Translations under genes and position numbers: made by a program | Shown here: in pieces, positions 13,986-23,684 of the stretch | Layout of the letters: each line of letters opens with the position of its first letter | Numbering within the stretch: position 1 is the stretch's first letter | From: a virus | Direction: 5' to 3' (one strand) | DNA: 38,619 bases | Virus record (IMG/VR): IMGVR_UViG_3300043427_003377 | Span: 1-38,619 of that record | The notes under the pieces: model-generated | What the model was told of the DNA's origin: nothing | The model's database searches: none | The model's input: only the letters and a program-made list of their open reading frames with translations

Positions 13986-16900
13986 CCCCCGAGGCGCTGT
14001 GCGATTTCCATATTTGACATCTGCGACGCAAGGTCCCCTCCGAGAAGGCTCGGAGACAAGGAGGTCCTATTCGCTGGTGCCGTCGGCAGCTGTGGTGCCG
14101 AGGGTGCTGGCACTGAATCGAAGGCGGGGGGCGGCAGTGCCGCCCCTTGTGTTGACTGGCTTCCACTGCCCCCGCCGCCCGGTGCGAGGACAGGGACGTC
14201 GTCGAAGAGACCGCCGCCCGAGGGGGCGGTGAGTGGAACATCATCGAAGAGACCGCCGCCTGTGGGCGCAGAGGTTTGTGGCTCGGGCGTCTCGACAGGC
14301 TCTTCCGGGATGAGCTCCTGACGCATGCGCGCCCGGGTCATGCGGTTGAACTCCCGGAAAGGAACCTCGCTGGCAGGGGTAGTCCGGTTGATCCTGTCAA
14401 AGCGCTCTTGCATCCGGATGTCTTTGAGCATCTCTTCCGACGCGCTGCCCGGATAGAACTGGCCACGCATGATCATGTTCACTTCGTCGGAGCCGAGCTT
14501 GGCATCCTTGATCAGGTTGCGACGGATTTCCTTGTCCGAAAGGCCCAAGGTCCGAGCTGCTTGGATATCCCCGTAGAGCTTAACCTGTTCACGATACAGG
14601 TTGTCGAGGTACTGGTTCCACGCACCGAGCATCTCTTCGGAGGTGCGGTCAGGAGCGCGGATGATCCGGGTCGCTGCAGTCTTGGCATCCTGACGACGAG
14701 GCGCGTACTCTTTGCCCGCGAACTGGAAGTCGCGCTTCAGGTTCAACTCCATCGGCGTGAAGCCCGTCACGATGCGGGCAAACTCGGCAGGCAGGTTGAA
14801 CTCTTCGCCCTGCGGACCGGGGGTATCGGTCATCGCGCGCATGATCCGGCCGGGGCGAATATCCCCTCCGCGAACTTCCCTGAACTCCCGCAAGTAGCCC
14901 GGAAGGTAGGTTGCCATCAGGTGGCTTGCTGAGCTCAAGACCTTCTCGGACAAAGAGTCCGTCTCGTTGTAGACTTTCGACCCGGTCAGCGTGATCCCGC
15001 CGCGGCCAAGCATCTCACGGGGAAGAACATCGAGGATACGCTCTGTGCTCATGGACTGCGAAGCAAAGGGGTCGGCGTAGGACGTCACGCTGGCCCAGAT
15101 GCCGTTCATGATCTGATCGACTTCGTCCTTGCCGAGCCGCTCTGCCTCGTTGTAGGCGCGAATGCCTGCCACTGCAGGGTCAAACGCGAAGGCGTAGGGC
15201 AGCGTGTAGCTCAGGTTGATGTACTGGAGATTGCCGTTTTGCTCGTTCTTTGTCACGGCGATGTCGTTGCCAGCAAAGAACTCCGGAAGCTCGGCGTACA
15301 TCGCCTCCATCTGTTCCGGTGTAGTGCCAGTGGCGGCCATCGAAGCGCGGACCGCGGCCTTCGGGATCACCCCGGCAACGGCGGTATAGGCCATCAAGCG
15401 CTGTGCGCCCTGCGACCGGATCGACCGTTCGAAGGACCGAGCGGCGTCTTCTCCAAGGCGCTTGCGCACCCGGTCGGAGACAGTGAAGGACATCTCCTTC
15501 AGGCCACGGTCGAGGATGTTGACCGAGTTGCGGATGTTCTCCGAGGCGAAGGACATAAAGTTACCGAAGACCGGGAACTTGTCGAGCTCACGCACGAACA
15601 GGCCGACCCGATTGTAGATCGGGAACATGTCTTTCACCGCGTCGGCAGCGTAGACCTCGAGAGGGCTGAGCTCAGGATTTGCCTTACTGGACAAGCGCTT
15701 AGCAAGTCCTTGGTCCTGCAGGTCCTCGAGGAGACCGATGACAGGGCGGTTCAGGCCAGCGTCAGCAAAGGCCTTCATGATCTTGCTTTGCTCCGAGACC
15801 ACAGCCACGCCCTTGAAGAACGAGTCCGAGTCTGAGTACAGGCGTTCGAAGGCCTGTAGGAAAGGCACCCAGCCCTCGGCCTTAGTGATCAGGTTACGCA
15901 GACGGCCGGAGACTGCGAGGTCTGCCCCCGCATCTCGGTACTCCTGCAAGGCCTTGATCACGAGGCTGCTCTCCGTCACCCCGCTCAGGCTGATGACCTT
16001 AGCCAGACGGTTCAGGCCCTGATCGTTCAACCCGTCGAGGTTGGTCGTGAACAGCTTGAGCACGTCAAAGACATCTGTCGAGCGCCCGAGGTTCGCGGTC
16101 GCAGCAAGCATGGCCGTGTTGCCGAGGATGTTCCGGACTTGGCTTTCCGGGTTCGGCACGATGGTCATCTTCTGCGAGAGGCCGCGCATCTGCGTCAGGA
16201 TCGACAGCACCTCGTCGATGCCCGTCACGCCGATCCGCATCGGAGCAGTCAGAGCCTGATAGGTCTCGGGCGTTACGTAGAGCCCGGACAGCGCGCCGTA
16301 GGAACCCGTGAACAGATCGGAGAACTTGTCAGACTCGCCAAGCTTGACGTAGCCGCTTTGGACAAGCTCGTCAGTGTAGCTCTGGATCACGTCCTCGACG
16401 CCGATCTGGCCCGCGAACGACGGGGCAAGATCAGGGCCCGCAGCTCCGGGGGCCGAGGTCCGCACGTTGAGCTCCTGAGCCCGCTGGATGAACGGCGAGA
16501 TGTCGAAGTCCGTAAGTCCGGTCGCCATGTCAGGAACCTGCACAAACAGGGGGCGCAGGCCTTGGCTCAGGTTTGGAATGGCGTCGGCCAGAGAGGCCAC
16601 CATGCCAGAGGTGGCCATGTTCTGGTAGAAGTTCAGAGCAGACGTGGTCTTTGCCATGTCGCCAATCGTCTGGAAGTACAGCTCCTTCGGGTCGGTAACC
16701 TCGCCCAAGAGCTGACGCAGCTTCGGAGAGCTGTCGAGGATCGCTTCGCGCGGGGTCAGCAGGGTGGGCGTCGTCTTCAGGCGCGGCATGTCCTTGGCAA
16801 ACAGACCGCCCTTCGGATCGATCTGCTGTGCCTTCATGCTGTCCAGCAGCTTGCCGATGGCAGCCTTAGGACTCGCGCCGTTGTTGATCGCGCCGAGGCC

Positions 16901-18382
16901 GATGTACTCGTTGACCTTGTAGCGGGACAGCGCCAAGGCTTCCGGGCTGGACCACACGTTCCCCTGCCCAACGTGCAGGTTCTTGGACACCTCCGCGACG
17001 GCCTCATCGTAGAGCTGCTTGTCCTTGCCAACGAGATCGATGTTCTTGTAGTAGGTGATCGGGTCCTTGTGGACCTCAAACGCCCGGCGCAGAAATCCCT
17101 TTTCGGCCGCGTGATGCTCGTTCATGGCCTTGAGAGCGTTCTGCAGCTTGACGGTGCGCTCAGCTCCCGGCAGAGCCGTTGCCAGCTCGCGCTCGACGGA
17201 GGTGATGAACTGCTCACGAACCTTGTTGGCGGTGCCAAGCAGGCGGTCAGCGGCCTTTGAGACGTCTGCACCATACTTGGACAGGTCTGGCCCCGTGCCT
17301 GTCAGGTAGTTGAACAGGTCCTTCTCGGCCTGCTTGGCCGTGTCTTTTCCTTTACCAAACAGCCGCATCTTGCCGATGGTGTTGTTCAGAGCCTGCTCGT
17401 ACTCGCCATACGCCTTGATCCCGCCAGACTCGGTCGCGTCGATACGGGCGATGGTGTCCATCATCTCTTCGTAGACGAGGGGGTCTGCGCCCCCGGTCGG
17501 AGTCAGATACTTCGTGCCCACCCGGCCGACGTACTTGGCCCCCGGCAGCTTCTTTGCTGCGCTGCCCAAGATGTCGAAGCCAGTGCGGATGCCGCGTGCC
17601 GTGGCCGCGCCAGCTTCCGTGCGCCCAAGAGCCCCGACCCCCGCACCGAGGCCCACGAGAGCCGTGTCAAATGCCGTGCTGGCAAGACCAGCCTCGGTCC
17701 CCGCACGGAGCTTGTTGCGGATGCGGCGCAGCGCTTCCTCGCGCCCGGTCAGCCCGGTGTCCGCTTCGGTCTGCAAAGGGCCACCAAGATCGAAGGTGTC
17801 GGACAGGGTGGTCCGGCCGTCCGGGGTGAAGATGGTCTCATAACCCGCGGCGGCCGCAGCCGTCGTGCCGACAAGTCCTGCGCGGGTGCTCAGGATTTTC
17901 TGCCCGCGAGCAGACTTTCCGAAGTTTTCTGCGGTGCGGAGAAAGCGGCTAGTCGACGGGATGACGGCGCGCCCGGCCTGCGCTGCCTTGGCCGCACTCG
18001 AGGCGCGACCTAGCCATCCTGCGATTGGGATGAAGCCAAGGCCGAAAGCCGTAATGTCTTCGACGGTTTTCCCGACAGCGCCTTCCGGCTTTATGCCAGA
18101 CTTAAACGACTCGAAGGCGTCGGTGACGGAGCGGGATGTGTTGGTGCCAAAGGTGAGGTCGAGCCCAGCCGCGCCAAGTTCTGTCAAACCTTGAACAAGA
18201 CTGACCGGGGCTGTGATGATGCCGCGTCCGGCCTCCTCGCCGAAGTCCGCGACGCTTCCCCCGAAGTCGGCCACACTTTCAAGGATGGACTTTTCTGCGA
18301 CAACAGGAACGTCGTCAAACAGACCGCCCGAAGACGGAGCAGCCTCCTGTCCCACCATCGGGACGTCGTCGAAAATGCCCAT
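13982..18382 (-). CDS. Large internal virion / DNA-ejection protein
   Basis: 1466 aa, by far the longest gene. Low-complexity Ala/Gly stretches near the N-terminus, long alpha-helical regions, and its place last in the structural operon after the tail hub match podovirus internal core proteins that are ejected with DNA (T7 gp16-like in position). The motif FDDVP occurs at 4-8, 22-26, 1379-1383 and 1393-1397, plus FDSVP at 1421-1425, so both termini carry it on Gly/Pro-rich arms. No lytic transglycosylase or protease motif found. Ends tail-to-tail with the replication operon. Confidence 0.75.
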   Translation of the reverse strand: MGIFDDVPMVGQEAAPSSGGLFDDVPVVAEKSILESVADFGGSVADFGEEAGRGIITAPVSLVQGLTELGAAGLDLTFGTNTSRSVTDAFESFKSGIKPEGAVGKTVEDITAFGLGFIPIAGWLGRASSAAKAAQAGRAVIPSTSRFLRTAENFGKSARGQKILSTRAGLVGTTAAAAAGYETIFTPDGRTTLSDTFDLGGPLQTEADTGLTGREEALRRIRNKLRAGTEAGLASTAFDTALVGLGAGVGALGRTEAGAATARGIRTGFDILGSAAKKLPGAKYVGRVGTKYLTPTGGADPLVYEEMMDTIARIDATESGGIKAYGEYEQALNNTIGKMRLFGKGKDTAKQAEKDLFNYLTGTGPDLSKYGADVSKAADRLLGTANKVREQFITSVERELATALPGAERTVKLQNALKAMNEHHAAEKGFLRRAFEVHKDPITYYKNIDLVGKDKQLYDEAVAEVSKNLHVGQGNVWSSPEALALSRYKVNEYIGLGAINNGASPKAAIGKLLDSMKAQQIDPKGGLFAKDMPRLKTTPTLLTPREAILDSSPKLRQLLGEVTDPKELYFQTIGDMAKTTSALNFYQNMATSGMVASLADAIPNLSQGLRPLFVQVPDMATGLTDFDISPFIQRAQELNVRTSAPGAAGPDLAPSFAGQIGVEDVIQSYTDELVQSGYVKLGESDKFSDLFTGSYGALSGLYVTPETYQALTAPMRIGVTGIDEVLSILTQMRGLSQKMTIVPNPESQVRNILGNTAMLAATANLGRSTDVFDVLKLFTTNLDGLNDQGLNRLAKVISLSGVTESSLVIKALQEYRDAGADLAVSGRLRNLITKAEGWVPFLQAFERLYSDSDSFFKGVAVVSEQSKIMKAFADAGLNRPVIGLLEDLQDQGLAKRLSSKANPELSPLEVYAADAVKDMFPIYNRVGLFVRELDKFPVFGNFMSFASENIRNSVNILDRGLKEMSFTVSDRVRKRLGEDAARSFERSIRSQGAQRLMAYTAVAGVIPKAAVRASMAATGTTPEQMEAMYAELPEFFAGNDIAVTKNEQNGNLQYINLSYTLPYAFAFDPAVAGIRAYNEAERLGKDEVDQIMNGIWASVTSYADPFASQSMSTERILDVLPREMLGRGGITLTGSKVYNETDSLSEKVLSSASHLMATYLPGYLREFREVRGGDIRPGRIMRAMTDTPGPQGEEFNLPAEFARIVTGFTPMELNLKRDFQFAGKEYAPRRQDAKTAATRIIRAPDRTSEEMLGAWNQYLDNLYREQVKLYGDIQAARTLGLSDKEIRRNLIKDAKLGSDEVNMIMRGQFYPGSASEEMLKDIRMQERFDRINRTTPASEVPFREFNRMTRARMRQELIPEEPVETPEPQTSAPTGGGLFDDVPLTAPSGGGLFDDVPVLAPGGGGSGSQSTQGAALPPPAFDSVPAPSAPQLPTAPANRTSLSPSLLGGDLASQMSNMEIAQRLGG
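14545..14558 (+). repeat. Heptamer repeat, 2 units, antisense to the gene
   Basis: CCAAGGT, CCGAGCT within the minus-strand internal virion gene (encodes ARTLGLS). A weaker copy, CCGAGGT CCGCACG, lies at 16453-16466. Confidence 0.55.
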
Positions 18383-19650
18383 CAGAGAAGCTCCGGATCA
18401 ATTCCCATCTGCTTCAGTTTAGCAGCAACCCCGGACGGGTCACGACCTCCTTCGATAGCCTTGCGGGCTTCATCAAGAATAGCTTGCTCGTCCAAGCCTT
18501 CCGGAGTTGCGGCTGGATCGGCAGTGGTTGCAAGACCCGCTAGCCGAGTGTCTTTCAATTGTTCGGAGGTATAGCTGCGGAGAACAAGGTCCTTGGCGAC
18601 TTGGTCGGCGTAAGCCTCGCGGCTCATCCCCTCGGGGATTTCGAGGTCAATCTCGCTGGCGTTCATGACAGCCTGATAGGCGTCCTGATAAGCATCGACA
18701 GGGTTGCGGTAGGCACGGGATTCCGACGCGCCGCGCTCCTTTGCTTCGGACGCCCGAGCCTGCAACTCTGCAAGCTGCAGGGCCCGCGCCTCCTTAACCC
18801 GGCGCTCTTCCGTATCTTTGGCAGCCTCAAGACCAACAAGCAGGCCCTTCGAGATATTCTCCGTGGCACGTGCGGAGGTCCCAGCTCCAATCGCCGCACC
18901 AATGATGCCGCGGTTGAGCTCGTCGATGTTCTTTTCGTAGGCCGCAGGGTCGCCCGTCAGGCTGGCGTAAACACTGGCGAGGTCGGACTGGACGTCGCCC
19001 GTGAGCTCAGTGCCCTTCTCCTCTGCCTTGGCAAGAATCTTATTTGCCACGGCGTATGGAGGCTCGTCCTCCAAACGCATCTCAAGGTCCTTTGCGGTGG
19101 CCACGACGTCTTCGTCGAGCTCCACAGTTGGAGCTTCGACAGCGGTGCCAGCCTGCTGGGTGATGTCAACCACGCGTGGAAACTTAGTTCCCGCCCCGAC
19201 AATAATTGGGCCGCCGTCTTTGAAACCAACGGGCTGCATCGGCATCTGCGCAGACTGCGGCATCCCCGGCGGCATGAAGGCAGGCTCCGCCATCGGTTGC
19301 TGCATCATTGGTTGCTGCGGCTGCATCATTGGTTGCTGCGGCTGCATCATCGGTTGCTGCATCGGCATGGGGGCCATCGGCTGCTGCATTCCCATGTCCA
19401 TCGGCATGGGGGCCATCGGCTGCTGCATCATCGGCTGCTGCGGCTGCATGACCGGGGGCGCAGGCATCCCCATCGGCTGCTGTTGCGGCATGGCCATAGG
19501 TCCAAGGTCCGCGGGCCCCGGAGCCTGCATCCCGGTCATCAGGGCCTCGCGCATCAGCTCCTCGGAGCTGGACATGATCCCGCCCATCTTGCGAAGCTCG
19601 TCGCGAGCACCGCTTTGACGAAAGAGCTTACGGTTGTAGACACCTGACAT
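18382..19650 (-). CDS. Virion protein with Met/Gln/Pro-rich repeats
   Basis: 422 aa. The N-terminus (MSGVYNRKLFRQSGARDEL) resembles starts of internal or tail proteins of marine podoviruses. Residues about 40-130 are a low-complexity tract of QQPM and QPQQPMM units, encoded by direct DNA repeats. Then comes VGFKDGG and a long helical region ending in GVAAKLKQMGIDP. Probably an internal virion or ejection component alongside its neighbours. The stop overlaps the start of the 1466-aa gene by one base. Confidence 0.65.
   Translation of the reverse strand: MSGVYNRKLFRQSGARDELRKMGGIMSSSEELMREALMTGMQAPGPADLGPMAMPQQQPMGMPAPPVMQPQQPMMQQPMAPMPMDMGMQQPMAPMPMQQPMMQPQQPMMQPQQPMMQQPMAEPAFMPPGMPQSAQMPMQPVGFKDGGPIIVGAGTKFPRVVDITQQAGTAVEAPTVELDEDVVATAKDLEMRLEDEPPYAVANKILAKAEEKGTELTGDVQSDLASVYASLTGDPAAYEKNIDELNRGIIGAAIGAGTSARATENISKGLLVGLEAAKDTEERRVKEARALQLAELQARASEAKERGASESRAYRNPVDAYQDAYQAVMNASEIDLEIPEGMSREAYADQVAKDLVLRSYTSEQLKDTRLAGLATTADPAATPEGLDEQAILDEARKAIEGGRDPSGVAAKLKQMGIDPELL
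19502..19515 (+). repeat. Heptamer repeat, antisense to the gene
   Basis: CCAAGGT and degenerate CCGCGGG (then CCCCGGA) within a minus-strand virion gene, encoding the ADLGPM segment. Confidence 0.5.
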
Positions 19651-19651
19651 A

Positions 19652-20728
19652 TTAAGCTCCGCTTGGGTTCAAGAGAGAACCGAGGATACCTTGTCCGCCG
19701 CCGTACTTGCTTGCGTAGGAGCCAAGACCCATGGCCGTACCGAGGATCGAGGACACCGGGCTGGGCGTCGGGACGCTGGTGACGCCAAGCGTTTGCTGCG
19801 TCGAGGGAACACCGCGCAGGATGTCGGACATGTAGGAGAAGCGCTGGAACGGTTCGTAGGCCGACTCGATGGCCCCGGCCCGCTGCACGTCGTACTCCGA
19901 CTGGCGCTGCGCCTGCTCGAGCGCGCCCACGTTGAAGAGCGCGTTGACGTCCCGCTGCGCTGCAGCCTGCCCAGCCTCGCCCAGTGCAGCCTGTGCCGTG
20001 CCCAGACCTTGGAAAATCTGAGCCGCATTCTGGCCGCGGTTCATCTGGTTCTCGAAGACGTTCTGCGCTTGCTGCTGTGCGCCCGTGTAGGCGGCCGAAC
20101 GAAGCTGCGCCCCGGTGCGAGCCATCTGGTCGGCGAGGTTGCGCTGCAACTCCTGCTCCGCCACGGCCTGACGCGAACCACCAAAGGCCCCAGCCTCGAC
20201 GGCCGACGAACCAATGCGCTGACGCTCCTGCGCTCCTTGACGCATGATGTCTTGCTCAGTCGTGTCGATAACCTGCTCGACGAAGGGGTCGTAGAAGGAT
20301 TTGTAGGACATCGGATCGTATGCGCCGCTGGTGCCGCCCAGTGCAGCCACGCCCTGCGCCATCGTCTGCTCGCCCGTGCGGAGCATGGGAGCATAGACGC
20401 CAATGCCCTGAGCGCCAAGTTGCACGGCCCGCTGTTGGGCTGGGGTGAACGGCATGATCTCGGGCCGCGGAACGCCGCCCTCGACCTTCTGAATCGGCTG
20501 GCCACGGATGTCGAGGCGGGGCTTGCCCTGCGCGTCCATCTCATAGACAGGCTTGCCCTGCGCATCTACGACAGGCTTGCCGTAAAGCGGAGAGATCGCA
20601 GCAATACCAGCAGGCTTGCCAGTCGCCGGATCGACACGGTAGATGTTGGACAAGAGGTCTTTTAGGTACTTCTCCTGATACTCAGGAAGAAGCGTGATGC
20701 TCTCTTGGCGGACGGTTTGATCGACCAT
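19652..20728 (-). CDS. Internal virion / ejection-type structural protein
   Basis: 358 aa. Two regions stand out: KPVVDAQGKPVYEMDAQGKP repeats near residues 50-75, and a long Gln/Ala-rich helix with VEAGAFGGSRQAVAEQEL, which I recall from tail-proximal and internal proteins of podoviruses. The C-terminus is Ser/Gly-rich. Start overlaps the upstream stop (TAATG). A structural role is inferred from order and composition. Confidence 0.65.
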   Translation of the reverse strand: MVDQTVRQESITLLPEYQEKYLKDLLSNIYRVDPATGKPAGIAAISPLYGKPVVDAQGKPVYEMDAQGKPRLDIRGQPIQKVEGGVPRPEIMPFTPAQQRAVQLGAQGIGVYAPMLRTGEQTMAQGVAALGGTSGAYDPMSYKSFYDPFVEQVIDTTEQDIMRQGAQERQRIGSSAVEAGAFGGSRQAVAEQELQRNLADQMARTGAQLRSAAYTGAQQQAQNVFENQMNRGQNAAQIFQGLGTAQAALGEAGQAAAQRDVNALFNVGALEQAQRQSEYDVQRAGAIESAYEPFQRFSYMSDILRGVPSTQQTLGVTSVPTPSPVSSILGTAMGLGSYASKYGGGQGILGSLLNPSGA

Positions 20729-21465
20729 TATGCTCTCCGCTCAAGTTTGTTCATCATCCGGTACATCTCGGCCGCACCACGGGCGCGGTCGCCGTTTCCT
20801 GCACCGCGAACAGCGGCGTTGGTCATGACAAACTCACCGTCCGAGAGCCGCGCTTCTTGGACCGGGCGGCCACCCTGATAGATGCGGGCGCGAACAGAAT
20901 CGCTGGTTCCATTTCCGGGGCCCTCGATCATACCGCCACGAGCGTAGCGGTAGTCAAAGGCCGGAGTGCCTTGATAGTCCGGCAGACGCTCTCCCGTCTC
21001 AAGCTGGCGCTGCTGTTCAGGGGTTGTGACGCTCACGTTCTTGGGCTCGGTGGCCTTGAGGATCGCCGCCATCATGAGCGGGTTGTCAAAGGCCGAGAGG
21101 AGACCTTGCAGACCGCCCTGAGCAGGAGCTCGGGTTTGGCCCGCGGCCGTCGAACCGGGGGCCTTGGTTCCGCCAAGGCCGGGAACCAGACCTGCAAGCA
21201 AGTTCTGGCCTCCGCCCTGTCCGCCGAAGGCTCCAAAGATTGCTTCGCCAGCGCCACGGGACGAGGCACCACCGCCAAGGATGTCGCCTATGATCCCGGC
21301 TTTGCCGCCAAGACCCCCGGTCAGCAGGCTGCCGATCCCAGTCTTGAACGCGTCGGAGAGGCTGCCTCCTCCGAGAAGGGAGCCGAGGCCAGAACCAAGG
21401 GCCGCGCCCCCGGGTCCGCCAAAGACCATACCGACCATGCTGCCGATAGCTGAGAGAAGGCTCAT
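20728..21465 (-). CDS. Gly-rich virion protein with SDGEFVMTN domain
   Basis: 245 aa. The first 110 residues are a hydrophobic Gly/Ala/Leu tract (GGPGGAALGSGLGSLLGGG), possibly membrane-active. The C-terminal 70 residues contain GPGNGTSDSVRARI, EARLSDGEFVMTN and AAEMYRMMNKLER, a module I know from virion proteins of marine podoviruses. Likely an ejection protein that inserts in the inner membrane; that role is inference from composition. Confidence 0.65.
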   Translation of the reverse strand: MSLLSAIGSMVGMVFGGPGGAALGSGLGSLLGGGSLSDAFKTGIGSLLTGGLGGKAGIIGDILGGGASSRGAGEAIFGAFGGQGGGQNLLAGLVPGLGGTKAPGSTAAGQTRAPAQGGLQGLLSAFDNPLMMAAILKATEPKNVSVTTPEQQRQLETGERLPDYQGTPAFDYRYARGGMIEGPGNGTSDSVRARIYQGGRPVQEARLSDGEFVMTNAAVRGAGNGDRARGAAEMYRMMNKLERRA

Positions 21466-21761
21466 GTGGTTACCACCGTGACTGTGCCTATTGCAGAGGT
21501 GCCGGAAAGGCCACCAACATGCGGCGTGTTTGCTTGAGTGATCTTAACAAAACCTCCCTGCTGGAACAAGGCTCCAGTCTCAAGGCCTTGATCTGTATCT
21601 TGCAGGGCTGTCAGAACCATAAACGTCGCCCGGCCTTCGCCCGGGTTTTGCATCTGGTTCAGGTAGACAGAGAACGACCGGACCAGCTCTGCCATGTACG
21701 AGGCGGAGTACTCCGTTGGAGGGACAGGAAAAAACGGTTTGACGAGATTGCGCGAGGCCAT
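21462..21761 (-). CDS. Small virion-associated protein
   Basis: 99 aa, ATGA overlap with the following gene. Contains a mixed alpha/beta region (YMAELVRSFSVYLNQMQNPG) and ends in TVTVVTT, nearly the same ending as the protein encoded at 36877-37203 (IVMVVTT). Function unknown; it sits next to the tail hub and may be a small tail or neck component. Confidence 0.6.
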   Translation of the reverse strand: MASRNLVKPFFPVPPTEYSASYMAELVRSFSVYLNQMQNPGEGRATFMVLTALQDTDQGLETGALFQQGGFVKITQANTPHVGGLSGTSAIGTVTVVTT

Positions 21762-21763
21762 CC

Positions 21764-23683
21764 TTACCTCCGCCCATCCGGCCGCATACTAACCCTCGGC
21801 GAGCCCAGACGCCATGTCATGTCGAGGCCGGACGAGGAAACCTTGAGCGACATCTGTCTTCCACGTAGGCGATAGAACAAGAGCTCGGTGGCCACTGTGA
21901 CCGGAACAACCTGTGTCCGAGTAAAGTTCTGGCTGGTTGTGGCCGAGTATGAACCAAACGGGTAGTTTTGAACGGACACAGCAAAGGCCACCGAAGGGTT
22001 GGCGCTTGTGGTGTTCTCGAACGACAGGTCTGGGATCATCCTGTCGATGAACATGAACTGGTCCCCCTCGCCAATGTCGATGGGACTCGAGTCAATGTAG
22101 GCCGCGATGGCCGACGCGGGGTTGGTGCTGCCGTCGTCAAAGCCGACTTCGTGTTCGTAGAGGTAGCCATCTGCGCTGGCTGCCAGTGGATTGGTCAAAA
22201 CGCCCCGGTCAACCCACGCCGTGCGGCCAAGGTTTCCGTAGTACCAGCACTGCTCAAGGTAGTTGTAGACCACGTAGCGGTCGACGTTTTCAGAGGTGGC
22301 AGACGGGTAGAACCACCAAACCTCTGTGTTCGTGGTGTTGACGCCAGAGACAACCTTCTCCGCCTGTCCCTCGTTGAAGTTGTCAAAGACGTAGTCGCGC
22401 ACGGTGCAGGGCAGCCGCTCGACAGTACCGCCGTAGACATAGAACTCGTTGCGGCCCATCCAGAAGACCATGTCGTTGACCGACGCGGCGCTGTTCGGGC
22501 TGCGGATGGAGATGCTTTCGGAGATCGCCCCGACCCCGAAGGTGAACGGAGGGCCAAGGTACTGCATCGCGTAGAGCGTGGTGTCGGTGAACACCAGAAT
22601 CTGCTGGCGGGTTTCCAGAGCGCAAACAATCTCGGACCCAGAGCCGAGGCGCAACTCCCCCGCAGTTGTCGTCGCGGTACTCGCCCATTGGGTCAGGCTT
22701 TCTTGACTTGAGAACCGGATGGTCATCGGGTCTTGGACGCCGGGGTTCCCCTCAGGGTCGCAACCAAACGCGATGACGTGGCGGTCGCGGTCAGAAACCA
22801 GAATCTGCTTTGCGATGGTCGGGGCGGCGGTGCTGCCTGCCAGAGAGTTCAAGGCCACGGCCCGCGTGGTCAGACCCGCGCTTGCATCCCAGTAATAGAT
22901 GCCGCCGTCTCGGACGTTCATGAGCAGGTCTTCGCCATATGGGTCGTGCGACCAAAGACGAAGCGTGTTGATGGCAAGGTTGGACGTTGAGGCCGAGCCC
23001 CATGCTCCGCGGCTCCACGGGCCAACGCCCCAGCCTGCGCCGAAGACGGTGGTGTCGAGGCCAGTGTTGATCTGGTACGCGCCGACCACAGAGGCCCCGC
23101 CATCGCCAGAGTCTGACGCGTTGGCGGTGACGTAGGTGGGGGCAAGGTTGCCGTTGACAGTGATCGAGCTGATGGTTGTCCCAGCCAGACGCGCCTCGAC
23201 ATGGTAGGTGTTGGAATCCACCACATTGACGATCTGATACTCTTGGTTCAGGACGCCCGCCGTAATGTTGCCGCCAAGGCTGGCCGCACCAGAGAAGGTG
23301 ACGAAGTCTCCCTCGACCGCGCCATGCGCCGTATCCGTTACCTCTAGGACGTAGTCTCCAGTGGTCGCAGAAAAAGTAACGGCCCCTGCCGTCGTTGTTT
23401 CCCGAAGGGGTGTGATGTCGTTATAGCCACCGCCGCGGTTGATGTAGTATTTGACCGAGGTCCCAACGCCAATGTACCTGTCTTGGTTTAGCGTGACCCA
23501 CGGCAGAAGCGCGCGACAGGACCCCAAAAAAGAGCTAGAGGACTGCTTGACCCAGCCCTTGATCTTTTCCGGAAATCCAAACCGGAAACGAATCTTGTCG
23601 CCGTCGTACCACCCACCCTCGTTGGTGTAGGAGGTCACTTCCCGGTTGATCCCCGGCTTAAACTGGAGCTTTGCGTAGGGCAT
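21764..23683 (-). CDS. Tail hub / packaged-DNA stabilization protein (P22 gp10-like)
   Basis: 639 aa, beta-rich. The start (MPYAKLQFKPGINREVTSYTNEGGW) and later segments SISIRSPNSAASVNDMVFWMG, NEFYVYGGTVERLPCTVRDYVFDN and VVYNYLEQCWYYGNLGRTAW are typical of the P22 gp10-like beta-propeller hub family of podoviruses. It would close the neck and hold the needle or fibres. Strong family resemblance; exact structural role by analogy. Confidence 0.82.
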   Translation of the reverse strand: MPYAKLQFKPGINREVTSYTNEGGWYDGDKIRFRFGFPEKIKGWVKQSSSSFLGSCRALLPWVTLNQDRYIGVGTSVKYYINRGGGYNDITPLRETTTAGAVTFSATTGDYVLEVTDTAHGAVEGDFVTFSGAASLGGNITAGVLNQEYQIVNVVDSNTYHVEARLAGTTISSITVNGNLAPTYVTANASDSGDGGASVVGAYQINTGLDTTVFGAGWGVGPWSRGAWGSASTSNLAINTLRLWSHDPYGEDLLMNVRDGGIYYWDASAGLTTRAVALNSLAGSTAAPTIAKQILVSDRDRHVIAFGCDPEGNPGVQDPMTIRFSSQESLTQWASTATTTAGELRLGSGSEIVCALETRQQILVFTDTTLYAMQYLGPPFTFGVGAISESISIRSPNSAASVNDMVFWMGRNEFYVYGGTVERLPCTVRDYVFDNFNEGQAEKVVSGVNTTNTEVWWFYPSATSENVDRYVVYNYLEQCWYYGNLGRTAWVDRGVLTNPLAASADGYLYEHEVGFDDGSTNPASAIAAYIDSSPIDIGEGDQFMFIDRMIPDLSFENTTSANPSVAFAVSVQNYPFGSYSATTSQNFTRTQVVPVTVATELLFYRLRGRQMSLKVSSSGLDMTWRLGSPRVSMRPDGRR

Positions 23684-23684
23684 A

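Noticed and set aside
16139-17260. 373-codon plus-strand open frame opposite the internal virion protein
   Set aside because: Composition typical of antisense frames; the minus frame is continuous for 1466 codons in the structural operon.
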